DNA from: Mucilaginibacter sp.
GTDB lineage: Bacteria; Bacteroidota; Bacteroidia; Sphingobacteriales; Sphingobacteriaceae
Assembly: GCA_019235595.1 (NCBI GenBank)
Contig: JAFAKI010000381.1
Coordinates: 1-14,679, forward strand
DNA: 14,679 bases
Direction of reading: 5' to 3'
This document shows positions 6,729-12,825 of the stretch, one piece after another. Each line of letters begins with the position of its first letter. Position 1 is the first letter of the stretch. The notes under the pieces are model-generated. The model was not told the origin of the DNA, searched no databases, and was given only the letters and a program-made list of their open reading frames with translations. The position numbers were made by a program, and so were the translations under genes.

Positions 6729-7118
6729 ATGGCTAAAACTAAAAAAGTTACCAAAAAGCGTGTTGTAGTTGTTGAGCCTGTTGGCGAAGCGCATGTAAAC
6801 GCTACTTTTAACAACATCATCATTACCCTTACCAACAAAAACGGACAGGCTATTTCATGGTCTTCTGCTGGTAAAATGGGTTTCAAAGGTTCAAAAAAGA
6901 ACACTCCTTATGCTGCTTCACAAGCTGCTGCCGATTGCGGTAAAGTAGCTTACGACCTGGGTTTACGCAAGGTTGAAGTATTTGTAAAAGGTCCGGGTGC
7001 AGGCCGTGAGTCAGCTATCCGTACTTTGCAAACTGCAGGTATCGAAGTTACCACCATTAAGGACATTACACCACTTCCGCACAACGGTTGCCGTCCTTCA
7101 AAAAGAAGAAGAGTTTAA
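6729..7118 (+). CDS. rpsK: 30S ribosomal protein S11 (uS11)
   Basis: S11 lies on the platform near the mRNA exit (Shine-Dalgarno cleft) with S18 and S21. The 129-aa product has HVNATFNNIIITLTNKNGQA, SSAGKMGFKGSKKNTPYAAS, VEVFVKGPGAGRESAIRTLQ and the invariant C-terminus THNGCRP-type, here PLPHNGCRPSKRRRV. Length is typical. The start is preceded by purine-rich aaaaagaaag. The 64-base gap to rpsD contains a clean 8 bp hairpin. Confidence 0.98.
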   Translation: MAKTKKVTKKRVVVVEPVGEAHVNATFNNIIITLTNKNGQAISWSSAGKMGFKGSKKNTPYAASQAAADCGKVAYDLGLRKVEVFVKGPGAGRESAIRTLQTAGIEVTTIKDITPLPHNGCRPSKRRRV

Positions 7119-7143
7119 TTAACCAAATTTTTAAAGCTAAGAT

Positions 7144-7164
7144 TCATCAGCTGCGGGCTGATGA
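7144..7164 (+). promoter_or_regulatory. 8 bp hairpin upstream of rpsD
   Basis: TCATCAGC (7144-7151) and GCTGATGA (7157-7164) form a perfect stem around loop TGCGG. It ends 18 bases before the rpsD ATG and is not followed by a T tract, so it is not a standard terminator. Its position is like the hairpins before rpsH and rpsM. A role in S4 control is speculative. Confidence 0.5.
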
Positions 7165-7182
7165 TACTTTAAAACAAACAAA

Positions 7183-7791
7183 ATGGCTAGATATACAGGT
7201 CCAAAATCAAAAATCGCGCGTAGGTTCCGTGAGCCAATCTTCGGCCCGGACAAGGCGTTAGAAAGAAAAAATTACCCTCCGGGCATGCATGGTGTCTCTA
7301 AAAGAAGAGGCAAACAGTCAGAGTACTCTACTCAGCTGCAAGAGAAACAAAAGGTTAAATACACTTACGGTGTATTAGAACGTCAGTTCGAGAACCTGTT
7401 TCACCGTGCATCAGCTAAAGAAGGCATCACCGGTGAAAACTTGCTGAAATTCTTGGAAGCACGTTTAGATAACACCGTATACCGTTTAGGTATCGCTCCA
7501 AGCCGTTCAGCGGCTCGTCAGCTGGTTAGCCACAAACACATCAACGTAAACGGCGAAGTAGTAAGCATCGCTTCTTACAGCTTAAAAGCAGGTGATGTGG
7601 TTTCAGTACGTGAAAAATCAAAATCACTGGAAGCAATTGCTAACTCAGTTGCCGGCAGAAAGATTAACAAATACAACTGGTTAGAGTGGGATGCAGCCAA
7701 CTTAACAGGCAAATTCCTGAGCTATCCAAACCGCGATGAGATTCCTGAAAACATCAAGGAAAACCTGATCGTCGAGTTGTACTCTAAATAA
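7183..7791 (+). CDS. rpsD: 30S ribosomal protein S4 (uS4), zinc-free form
   Basis: S4 nucleates assembly of the 5' domain of 16S rRNA and, in many bacteria, represses the alpha operon. The 202-aa product starts MARYTGPKSKIARRFREPIF. Its N-terminal region lacks the four-Cys zinc knot seen in some S4 proteins. The S4 RNA-binding domain is visible at about residues 91-115 (RLDNTVYRLGIAPSRSAARQ then LVSHKHINVNG). The C-terminus NIKENLIVELYSK is normal. The ATG follows aaaacaaacaaa. A 177-base spacer rich in heptamer repeats separates it from rpoA. Confidence 0.98.
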   Translation: MARYTGPKSKIARRFREPIFGPDKALERKNYPPGMHGVSKRRGKQSEYSTQLQEKQKVKYTYGVLERQFENLFHRASAKEGITGENLLKFLEARLDNTVYRLGIAPSRSAARQLVSHKHINVNGEVVSIASYSLKAGDVVSVREKSKSLEAIANSVAGRKINKYNWLEWDAANLTGKFLSYPNRDEIPENIKENLIVELYSK

Positions 7792-7937
7792 GATTTGAGA
7801 TTTTAGATATGAGATTTGAGAAATACTTCAAATCTCATATTTTAATTTCAAACATATGTAAGTAAAAATGGTTTAAGAGAAGGATTTGAAACAGAGGGAT
7901 TTAATCTCACATCTCAGATCTCACATCTCAAATCTTT
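7791..7937. repeat. Period-7 inverted arrays (unit AGATNTG) between rpsD and rpoA
   Basis: The left array starts at the last base of the rpsD stop codon: AGATTTG, AGATTTT, AGATATG, AGATTTG (7791-7825). A short inverted segment follows (7828-7852, CAAATCT, CATATTT). The right array (7902-7937) reads AATCTCA, CATCTCA, GATCTCA, CATCTCA, AATCTTT, which is the complement of the left unit. The 50 bases between are non-repetitive. It is the longest spacer in the ribosomal cluster. Confidence 0.8.
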
Positions 7938-7968
7938 AATCAAGTAAACAATAAACAAAAGGATATAA

Positions 7969-8961
7969 ATGGCAATTTTAGCATTTCAAAAACCAGACAA
8001 GGTTATCATGCAGAAAGCGAATGATTTTGATGGCACGTTCGAATTCCGTCCATTAGAACCAGGCTTTGGTGTAACCATTGGTAATGCTTTACGTCGTATC
8101 TTACTTTCATCTCTTGAAGGTTATGCAATTACTTCTGTTCGTTTTTCAGGGGTAACGCATGAGTTTTCAACCATTAAGGGTGTTGTTGAGGACGTTACCG
8201 AGATCATTCTGAACTTAAAGCAAGTTCGTTTGAAGAAAACAGGTGAATCAGGCGATAGTGAGAAAGTATTCGTGATCGTAAATGGTCAGGACACTTTTAC
8301 TGCCGGCGACATCACCAAGTTCTCAAATAACTTTACTGTATTGAACCCTGAGCTGGTTATCTGCAACATGGATTCATCAGTAACGCTTGAAATCGAGCTG
8401 ACTGTTAATAAAGGTCGCGGTTATATTTCAAGCGAAGAAAATAAAAACCCTGATGCTAACGTAGGTGTGATCGCTATCGACTCGATCTATACGCCTATCA
8501 AAAACGTTAAATACACTATAGAAAACTATCGTGTGGAGCAAAAAACCGACTATGAAAAATTAGTTCTGGATATTGCTACTGATGGCTCTATACACCCTGA
8601 AGATGCTTTGAAAGAAGCAGCTAAGATCCTTATTCAGCACTTTATGTTGTTCAGCGATGAGAACATGATGCTGGAGGCTCAGGCTAAGGAAGAAACCAAA
8701 GAAGTTGACGAAGAGATTCTGCACATGCGCAAGATCCTGAAAACTGAACTGGTTGACCTTGATCTTTCAGTACGTGCTTTGAACTGCCTTAAAGCTGCCG
8801 ACATCCGCAGCCTGGCCGACCTGGTTTCTTACGACGTAGCAGACATGCTGAAGTTCAGAAACTTTGGTAAAAAGTCACTGACTGAAATCCAGGACCTGGT
8901 TAAATCAAAAGGCTTATCTTTTGGTATGAACCTGTCGAAGTTTAAATTAGACGAAGAATAA
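7969..8961 (+). CDS. rpoA: DNA-directed RNA polymerase subunit alpha
   Basis: The alpha dimer scaffolds assembly of beta and beta' and contacts promoters and activators. The 330-aa product has the alpha N-terminal domain (about 1-235), with EFRPLEPGFGVTIGNALRRI at 25-44 and LLSSLEGYAITSVRFSG after it. A linker follows, rich in Glu and Lys. The C-terminal domain (about 260-320) includes SVRALNCLKAADIRSLADL, in which R269 matches the DNA-contacting Arg265 of E. coli, and GKKSLTEI (300-307). The KFKLDEE tail is short. The ATG follows an A-rich leader containing a weak AAGGA about 8 bases upstream. Repeat-filled spacers lie on both sides. Confidence 0.98.
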   Translation: MAILAFQKPDKVIMQKANDFDGTFEFRPLEPGFGVTIGNALRRILLSSLEGYAITSVRFSGVTHEFSTIKGVVEDVTEIILNLKQVRLKKTGESGDSEKVFVIVNGQDTFTAGDITKFSNNFTVLNPELVICNMDSSVTLEIELTVNKGRGYISSEENKNPDANVGVIAIDSIYTPIKNVKYTIENYRVEQKTDYEKLVLDIATDGSIHPEDALKEAAKILIQHFMLFSDENMMLEAQAKEETKEVDEEILHMRKILKTELVDLDLSVRALNCLKAADIRSLADLVSYDVADMLKFRNFGKKSLTEIQDLVKSKGLSFGMNLSKFKLDEE

Positions 8962-8972
8962 ATAATTAGTTA

Positions 8973-9037
8973 ACCAGAGATCAGTTTATCAGAGATCAGG
9001 CACAACTAGTCGCTGATAACTGGTAACTGATCTCTAA
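8973..9037. repeat. Period-7 inverted repeat (unit about CTGATAA / CTGATCT)
   Basis: The left block (8973-9000) contains CAGAGAT, CAGTTTA, TCAGAGAT, CAGG. The right block (9011-9037) contains GCTGATA, ACTGGTA, ACTGATC, TCTAA, roughly the complement of the left. It sits just after rpoA. One unit on the left is 8 bases, so phasing is imperfect. Confidence 0.65.
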
Positions 9038-9052
9038 ATGGCATAATTCCGA

Positions 9053-9074
9053 GGGCTTGACGGTAACGCCGCCC
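9053..9074 (+). promoter_or_regulatory. Weak hairpin in the rplQ leader
   Basis: GGG (9053-9055) can pair with CCC (9072-9074), and CGG (9061-9063) with CCG (9069-9071), leaving a 5-base bulge. The segment 9050-9090 is GC-richer than its flanks and contains ACGGT twice. It is weaker than the rpsM and rpsD hairpins and may be chance. Confidence 0.25.
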
Positions 9075-9106
9075 GACGGTATGCACGTGCCACAAAACAA
9101 AAAACA

Positions 9107-9694
9107 ATGAGACACGGAAAAAAAGTAAATCACTTAGGCCGTACCGACAGTCATCGCAAGGCGATGATGGCAAACATGGCCTCTTCGCTTATCCTGCATA
9201 AGCGCATCACTACTACACTGGCAAAAGCAAAAGCTTTGCGCGTGTATGTTGAACCCCTTCTGACAAAATCAAAAAACGATACTACGCACTCACGTCGTAC
9301 AGTATTTAGCTACCTGCAAGACAAAGACAGCGTGAACGTATTGTTCCGCGAAGTTGCTGAAAAGATCGCTAACCGTCCGGGTGGTTATACCCGTATCATC
9401 AAACTGGAAAACCGTTTGGGTGACAACGCGGAAATGGCATTGATCGAATTAGTAGACTACAACACTACTTACACTAAAGACGGTGCTGCAGCTGCTAAGA
9501 AATCAACCCGTCGTCGTGGTTCAGGTAAAGGTGGCGCTGCTAAAGCTGCTCCAAAAGCTGAAACTGCTGTTGAAGAAGCAGTAGTAGTTGAAGAGCCAAA
9601 AGCCGAAGTTGCACCAGAAGTTGAAGCTCCTGCTGCTGAAGAAACTCCAGAAGCACCAGCTGCCAACGAAGAAAACGCTGAAAAAGGCGAGTAA
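9107..9694 (+). CDS. rplQ: 50S ribosomal protein L17 (bL17) with acidic Ala/Glu-rich tail
   Basis: L17 lies near the peptide-exit side of the large subunit. The conserved core is residues 1 to about 130, with MRHGKKVNHLGRTDSHRKAM at the start, MASSLILHKRITTTLAKAKA, and RPGGYTRIIKLENRLGDNAE near residues 90-109. After it comes a basic linker (STRRRGSGKGG, about 136-146) and then a 45-residue tail of Ala, Glu, Pro and Val with repeated EAPA/EEP motifs. Total length is 195 aa against about 120-130 for the short form; I recall tails as common in Bacteroidota L17. The ATG follows acaaaacaaaaaaca. It ends the cluster. Confidence 0.96.
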   Translation: MRHGKKVNHLGRTDSHRKAMMANMASSLILHKRITTTLAKAKALRVYVEPLLTKSKNDTTHSRRTVFSYLQDKDSVNVLFREVAEKIANRPGGYTRIIKLENRLGDNAEMALIELVDYNTTYTKDGAAAAKKSTRRRGSGKGGAAKAAPKAETAVEEAVVVEEPKAEVAPEVEAPAAEETPEAPAANEENAEKGE

Positions 9695-9708
9695 TTGATC
9701 TTCACGGT

Positions 9709-9731
9709 TAGAGACGCAAAATGCGTCTCTA
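9709..9731. repeat. Short palindrome TAGAGACGCA-AAA-TGCGTCTCTA
   Basis: A perfect 10 bp stem with a 3-base loop lies between the rplQ stop and the terminator. Palindromes of the form GTAGAGACGC...GCGTCTCTAC are, to my recollection, dispersed in several Bacteroidota and cyanobacterial genomes, so it may be a REP-like element. No T tract follows, so it is not itself a terminator. Confidence 0.6.
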
Positions 9732-9743
9732 CATTAAAATATC

Positions 9744-9775
9744 AACGCCCTGCTCATTTGAGCAGGGCGTTTTTT
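9744..9775 (+). terminator. Rho-independent terminator of the ribosomal cluster
   Basis: ACGCCCTGCTC (9745-9755) pairs with GAGCAGGGCGT (9760-9770) around loop ATTT, extended by one A-T pair, and runs straight into TTTTTT (9770-9775). It lies 50 bases after the rplQ stop and faces the convergent gene at 9822. On the minus strand the T tract is poor, so it is mainly a + strand terminator. Confidence 0.92.
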
Positions 9776-9789
9776 ATGTCATGACATAA
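9774..9789. promoter_or_regulatory. 16 bp perfect palindrome TTATGTCATGACATAA
   Basis: It overlaps the terminator T tract and lies 33 bases beyond the stop of the convergent gene at 9822. The symmetry suits a dimeric DNA-binding protein, but it is at the 3' ends of both genes rather than at a promoter, so an operator role is doubtful. Confidence 0.3.
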
Positions 9790-9821
9790 TGAGTAATCTG
9801 TTATGCTAATTTCATTGCAAT

Positions 9822-10595
9822 CTAGAACGGTAGTTCATCTTCAAATGAATCTTTTACCGTTTCTTGAGGGAATTTTATTTTATAATAACTGTCTAAAAAT
9901 TTGCCAATTGTAGTGACGCTGTTTACTATAAAATATGTATAAACTGGGTCATCAATTAAGTAATCGCCATCAGTTTTTCCATGGAAGGTAGTACTAGTAC
10001 TTCTCAATCCTTCAATCTGTTGGTTTATCGCTAATAGTGAACTACCAATGGTTTTAATCTCTTTTGGCAAATCAGATTTTGGGAACATTTTAAATGCCTT
10101 CAACAAATTTGACGTTAAGTCAAATAATGTATCACCATCTTTATGTACGCTTGATAATCTTTCGTCTTTTAAAATTTCCTTTACAATACTTTCTAGAGCA
10201 GAATTTGCTAGTCCAATTGCAATATCTGGATGGGTTTCAATTTGTTTAAGGGCCTTCTCAAAGGTTGAGCTTGCGGTCTTATAATTAGATTTGATTTCAT
10301 TCCGGAATGTTGCCAAACTTGGTATAAAGTCCGGTGTCTCTACTCCCAAGTCAACTGCCATTTGAAGAAGGGTAGTCCCATCTATACCATGTAAAGTATT
10401 TAGTAAATCAATGTCACTATTATTCTTAACTTTTATTTGAAAATTTTCCCAGTGATTATTCCAATCGTCTTCAACTACATGCCATTTATCAATATAAAGT
10501 TTTACCTCTTTATAAGAGGTGTATTCCCTCCAAATTGTATCATGAATCTCTTTAATAAGTTTCATCAAATATTTAGGAGATATTGGATTAGTCAT
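9822..10595 (-). CDS. Abortive infection family protein (Abi_C-like C-terminal domain)
   Basis: This 257-aa protein has no signal peptide or membrane segment and is mostly helical by eye. The C-terminal half (about 115-240) resembles the Abi_C domain of phage abortive-infection proteins: HPDIAIGLANSALESIVKEI (122-141), where a PD.AI..A...LE...K.IL pattern is typical, then a second helical pair and EGLRSTSTTFHG (195-206), like the family's Leu-Arg-Asn...His-Gly signature. The N-terminal half (MTNPISPKYLMKLIKEI... with LHGIDGTTLLQMAVDLGV at 68-85) I do not recognise. One sampled 60-base line is about 32% G+C against about 47% in the dehydrogenase gene, suggesting transfer. It converges with the ribosomal cluster. 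The family match is from memory; the defence role is inference. Confidence 0.7.
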   Translation of the reverse strand: MTNPISPKYLMKLIKEIHDTIWREYTSYKEVKLYIDKWHVVEDDWNNHWENFQIKVKNNSDIDLLNTLHGIDGTTLLQMAVDLGVETPDFIPSLATFRNEIKSNYKTASSTFEKALKQIETHPDIAIGLANSALESIVKEILKDERLSSVHKDGDTLFDLTSNLLKAFKMFPKSDLPKEIKTIGSSLLAINQQIEGLRSTSTTFHGKTDGDYLIDDPVYTYFIVNSVTTIGKFLDSYYKIKFPQETVKDSFEDELPF

Positions 10596-10629
10596 ATAAT
10601 AAATTTAGAATAAAACGCTTTGATACCAT

Positions 10630-10676
10630 AAACTAGTTAACTAATCACTAATCTTTAATCAACTAATCTCTAACTA
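10630..10676. repeat. Single-arm period-7 repeat (unit ATCACTA)
   Basis: Degenerate heptamers such as ATCACTA, ATCTTTA, ATCAACTA and ATCTCTA run up to the stop codon of the gene at 10677. No opposite arm is visible, unlike the other arrays. It fills the gap before the Abi_C-like gene on the minus strand. Confidence 0.6.
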
Positions 10677-11129
10677 CTACTTATTCTCCCTCAACAATTC
10701 CACTCCCGCAGCATTGGTCAACTCATCATCCAGGTTGGTGTTGAACTGAAAAGTATAAATCTTCCAGGCATCTTTGGGTTTGTAGAAAATAAAGATGAAC
10801 CGAACCGGCTGTTTATCGTATTTCACCATATAGCTTAAAAGTTTTAGGGTATTATTAATGCCTTTTTCTGTGAGCAGTTCGTAGCCGTTGTAGGCGCCGT
10901 CCTGGTCGATAATTACTTTCAGGTTCTTTTTGATGGCGGTGATGTCATCGTTCACTTGTTTGTTCTTCTTCACATCAACAAAAAGCTGATCGATGGCGTC
11001 CATTGGTTTGGTGGCGTATGTGTCGAAGAACTTTTTGGAGATATCAGCGGGTGTTTGCTGCTGGGCCTTCACTTTTCCCGTAAAAACAAATATCAACACA
11101 GGGCACAGTAATAGAAATAATGGTTTCAT
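10677..11129 (-). CDS. Small secreted protein of unknown function
   Basis: I do not recognise the family. The 150-aa product begins with a clear signal peptide (MKPLFLLLCPVLIFVFTGKV, likely cut after KA at about residue 22). There is no Cys at the cut site, so it is periplasmic or secreted rather than a lipoprotein. The mature part has an N-terminal helix (TPADISKKFFDTYATKPMDA), a Lys-rich middle, then alternating strands including PVRFIFIFYKPKDAWKIYTF (about 108-127). That order vaguely recalls NTF2-like folds, which is only a guess. The stop lies 81 bases upstream of the Abi_C-like start on the same strand, with a repeat between, so co-transcription is uncertain. Confidence 0.75.
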   Translation of the reverse strand: MKPLFLLLCPVLIFVFTGKVKAQQQTPADISKKFFDTYATKPMDAIDQLFVDVKKNKQVNDDITAIKKNLKVIIDQDGAYNGYELLTEKGINNTLKLLSYMVKYDKQPVRFIFIFYKPKDAWKIYTFQFNTNLDDELTNAAGVELLRENK

Positions 11130-11206
11130 AATGCGTTTAGTAAACCACTAATTTAAAAAGATTTTGCTGCGTTAAGTAAACCTCGTTTCAATTATTGCCA
11201 CGTGTG

Positions 11207-11335
11207 GACTCACCCCGAATGCGCTGCGCTGTTCGACCCTCTCTATGGCAAGCCATAAAGAGGGTGAAAAAAAAATCCCCTCTTTGCCGCTTGCGGGAGA
11301 GAGGGTGGTCGAGCGAAGCAATGACCGGGTGAGTC
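11207..11335. repeat. 129 bp MITE-like nested palindrome
   Basis: The ends are perfect 9 bp inverted repeats (GACTCACCC at 11207-11215, GGGTGAGTC at 11327-11335). Inside, each half carries its own hairpin: CCTCTCTATGGC...GCCATAAAGAGG on the left and CCTCTTTGCCGC...GCGGGAGAGAGG on the right, separated by a nine-A run (about 11268-11276). The halves are also complementary to each other, so the whole can fold as a cruciform. There is no coding capacity and I see no target-site duplication. It lies between the two secreted-protein genes. To my recollection, similar sequences recur in this family's genomes. Confidence 0.75.
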
Positions 11336-11419
11336 AAATAGGCGATCTGCTTAACTTTTTGATATCAGCTTCCTGTAGGCTCCGTAGGCGCTTGCTTTTT
11401 AAAGCGATCCCTTAACAGA

Positions 11420-11866
11420 TTAATTGGTAACTAAAGTATTTCCGACTACGCTAAGCAAAGGCTTTGAGGTATAGGTAACGCTGAAATAATTGGCCCCGAT
11501 TGTGGGGAGTGAGATAACAGCGTCAAATTTGCCCTCCTCTGATATCCAGCGCGTGGCATCTAGCCGGCAATACTTATGATCGAGCAGCGATTCTACTTCA
11601 TTTAAATCTCTTCTGCCGTAGGTTTCAACGTAGGAGGTGCATATGCCGTTGTGGTCGAAATAGAAGGTGAAATCGCCTACTACTTTCACTTTGGTAAAGC
11701 AAATAGCGACGTCGCCGTCGTCAGTCTTAAACTCCTGAACGGCAGAGTATGGAACGTTCTTGTAAAAGTAAGCTTTGATCTTAGGCATAGTACTTCCCAG
11801 CGGGAACTGCGCCGCGGCGGTAAGCGACAGGGTGACAAATAGCAGAAGTATAGGCAAGGTCTTCAT
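11420..11866 (-). CDS. Small secreted protein of unknown function
   Basis: I start this gene at the ATG at 11866, not the upstream one at 11932, because it opens a classic signal peptide (MKTLPILLLFVTLSLTAAAQ, likely cut after AAA or AAAQ). The resulting product is 148 aa. The mature part starts FPLGSTMPKIKAYFY, which looks like the start of BamE/SmpA-type small domains (a guess), then has beta-rich segments GDVAICFTKVKVVGDFTFYF and ICTSYVETYGRRDLNEVESL, and two or three Cys (around CFTK, GICTS and KYCRL) that could form a disulfide in the periplasm. No known catalytic motif is visible. It is preceded on the minus strand by 180 bases without a recognisable promoter. Confidence 0.72.
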   Translation of the reverse strand: MKTLPILLLFVTLSLTAAAQFPLGSTMPKIKAYFYKNVPYSAVQEFKTDDGDVAICFTKVKVVGDFTFYFDHNGICTSYVETYGRRDLNEVESLLDHKYCRLDATRWISEEGKFDAVISLPTIGANYFSVTYTSKPLLSVVGNTLVTN

Positions 11867-12046
11867 GCCCATGATATGGCAATAACCACACCACATGAAT
11901 AATAATTGAACAGACCACAGCCATTGCCCCAATTTTGGCCATTTATGATCTCAATAGAAAATTGCTGTAAAACTTGGGGTTAATTTTGTAGAATTTTTTC
12001 CAGTAGAATTGTGTATTAAGTGCTACAAAAGAGTGTCGTAAAATTT
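11867..12046. other. Intergenic stretch, nothing firm
   Basis: This separates two minus-strand genes. GTAGAATT occurs twice (near 11988 and 12004) in an AT-rich part. I see no GC-rich hairpin plus T tract for the gene ending at 12047 and no TAnnTTTG box for the gene starting at 11866. Confidence 0.5.
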
Positions 12047-12379
12047 CTATTTACCTTCTTTCACGTCCAGTTTGTGACCGGTCAGAAATACTTTACCGCT
12101 GTTTGGTTCACGCACTATCGTACTTTCTTTTTTGTCGATCTTTAATGTTTGGGTGATATAAAAACCCTTGTAGTCCATCAGGATGTTCAGGCCGTCGTTA
12201 TTCACACTCAGCTTAAAAGTGCCACCAATCATGTCCTTGGTTTCGTTATTGGTAAGGGTAAATGTCCCTTCCTTTTCTGAAGTAAACAGAAATGAGAATT
12301 TTTGCCCGTTAATCTCCTTTTCGGCATTTTTTAATACCAGTTCCCTGTACTCTTTGTAAATATCCTCCGCTTTTGGCAT
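12047..12379 (-). CDS. Small protein of unknown function, probably cytoplasmic
   Basis: I do not recognise this protein. An in-frame ATG lies upstream at 12442, but the 21 extra residues look like translated leader, so I prefer the ATG at 12379 (110 aa, MPKAEDIYKEYRELVLKNAE). There is no signal peptide. It is charged and looks like one N-terminal helix followed by a beta-rich body (GQKFSFLFTSEKEGTFTLTN, then FKLSVNNDGLNILMDYKGFY and ITQTLKIDKKEST), possibly a small beta-barrel. The C-terminal GHKLDVKEGK is basic. It is divergent from the dehydrogenase gene, about 480 bases away. The start choice and the product's reality are moderately supported. Confidence 0.6.
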   Translation of the reverse strand: MPKAEDIYKEYRELVLKNAEKEINGQKFSFLFTSEKEGTFTLTNNETKDMIGGTFKLSVNNDGLNILMDYKGFYITQTLKIDKKESTIVREPNSGKVFLTGHKLDVKEGK

Positions 12380-12568
12380 GACAGTGTTTCTTTTATTGGT
12401 TAATAGTGTGCGTGTTAGGACGTTTATCTGCATCCATAGCACGTTATACGCGAGAGGTATAAAAAAGATGCATAAAAATGTAAGTTTCGACAGGCGTTAC
12501 ATCGGCTTTTTTAAACCGGAAATTCTTGTTTTAGAATTAAAAAATATAAACTAATTGTTAATTAATAT

Positions 12569-12825
12569 GCAAATGAGAAGATGTGCAGATGTGCAGATGG
12601 AAGAATTTAATTGGTTGTAAAAGTTGTAAGGGTTGTAAATGTTGTAGAGGTGAATTGGTTAAGGCTGATCAGAATAGGAAATTTGCATATCCGCACATCT
12701 GCATATCTACTCATTTGCATATCCGCATATCTGCACATTTAAAAGTCATAAAAATGCTTTCAGGCATCCGCACATCTACTCATCTGCATATTTGCACATC
12801 TACACATTCGCACATCTGCACATTA
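12569..12825. repeat. Period-8 inverted arrays (unit GCAYATCT) with an embedded period-9 block
   Basis: The left arm (12569-12601) holds the unit in inverted orientation (AGATGTGC repeats). The first right array (12685-12740) is seven octamers in a row: GCATATCC, GCACATCT, GCATATCT, ACTCATTT, GCATATCC, GCATATCT, GCACATTT. The second (12770-12825) has seven more. Between them, GTTGTAA or GTTGTAG recurs at 12614, 12623, 12632 and 12641, exactly 9 bases apart. The second array runs into the promoter of the dehydrogenase gene. No spacers of CRISPR type are present. Confidence 0.85.

Noticed and set aside
9469..9705. Minus-strand open frame of Ala, Ser and Thr across the rplQ tail
   Set aside because: It is the shadow of the Ala/Glu-rich L17 tail codons.
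10048..10284. + strand open frame inside the Abi_C-like gene
   Set aside because: It is antisense to a longer coherent protein and has no recognisable features.
11336..11419. Possible terminator or small RNA after the MITE-like element
   Set aside because: There are only weak self-complementary bits (GCTTTTTAAAGC) with no T tract in the right place, and no promoter is visible.
11867..11932. N-terminal extension of the secreted protein gene to an ATG at 11932
   Set aside because: The 22 extra residues precede a textbook signal peptide that starts at 11866, so the inner ATG is far more likely.
12380..12442. Extension of the 12047 gene to an ATG at 12442
   Set aside because: The extra 21 residues have no clear domain character and look like leader; the inner ATG begins a well-formed helix. 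Not excluded.
12685..12825. Possible CRISPR array
   Set aside because: The units are 8 bases with no unique spacers between them, and no cas genes are present.
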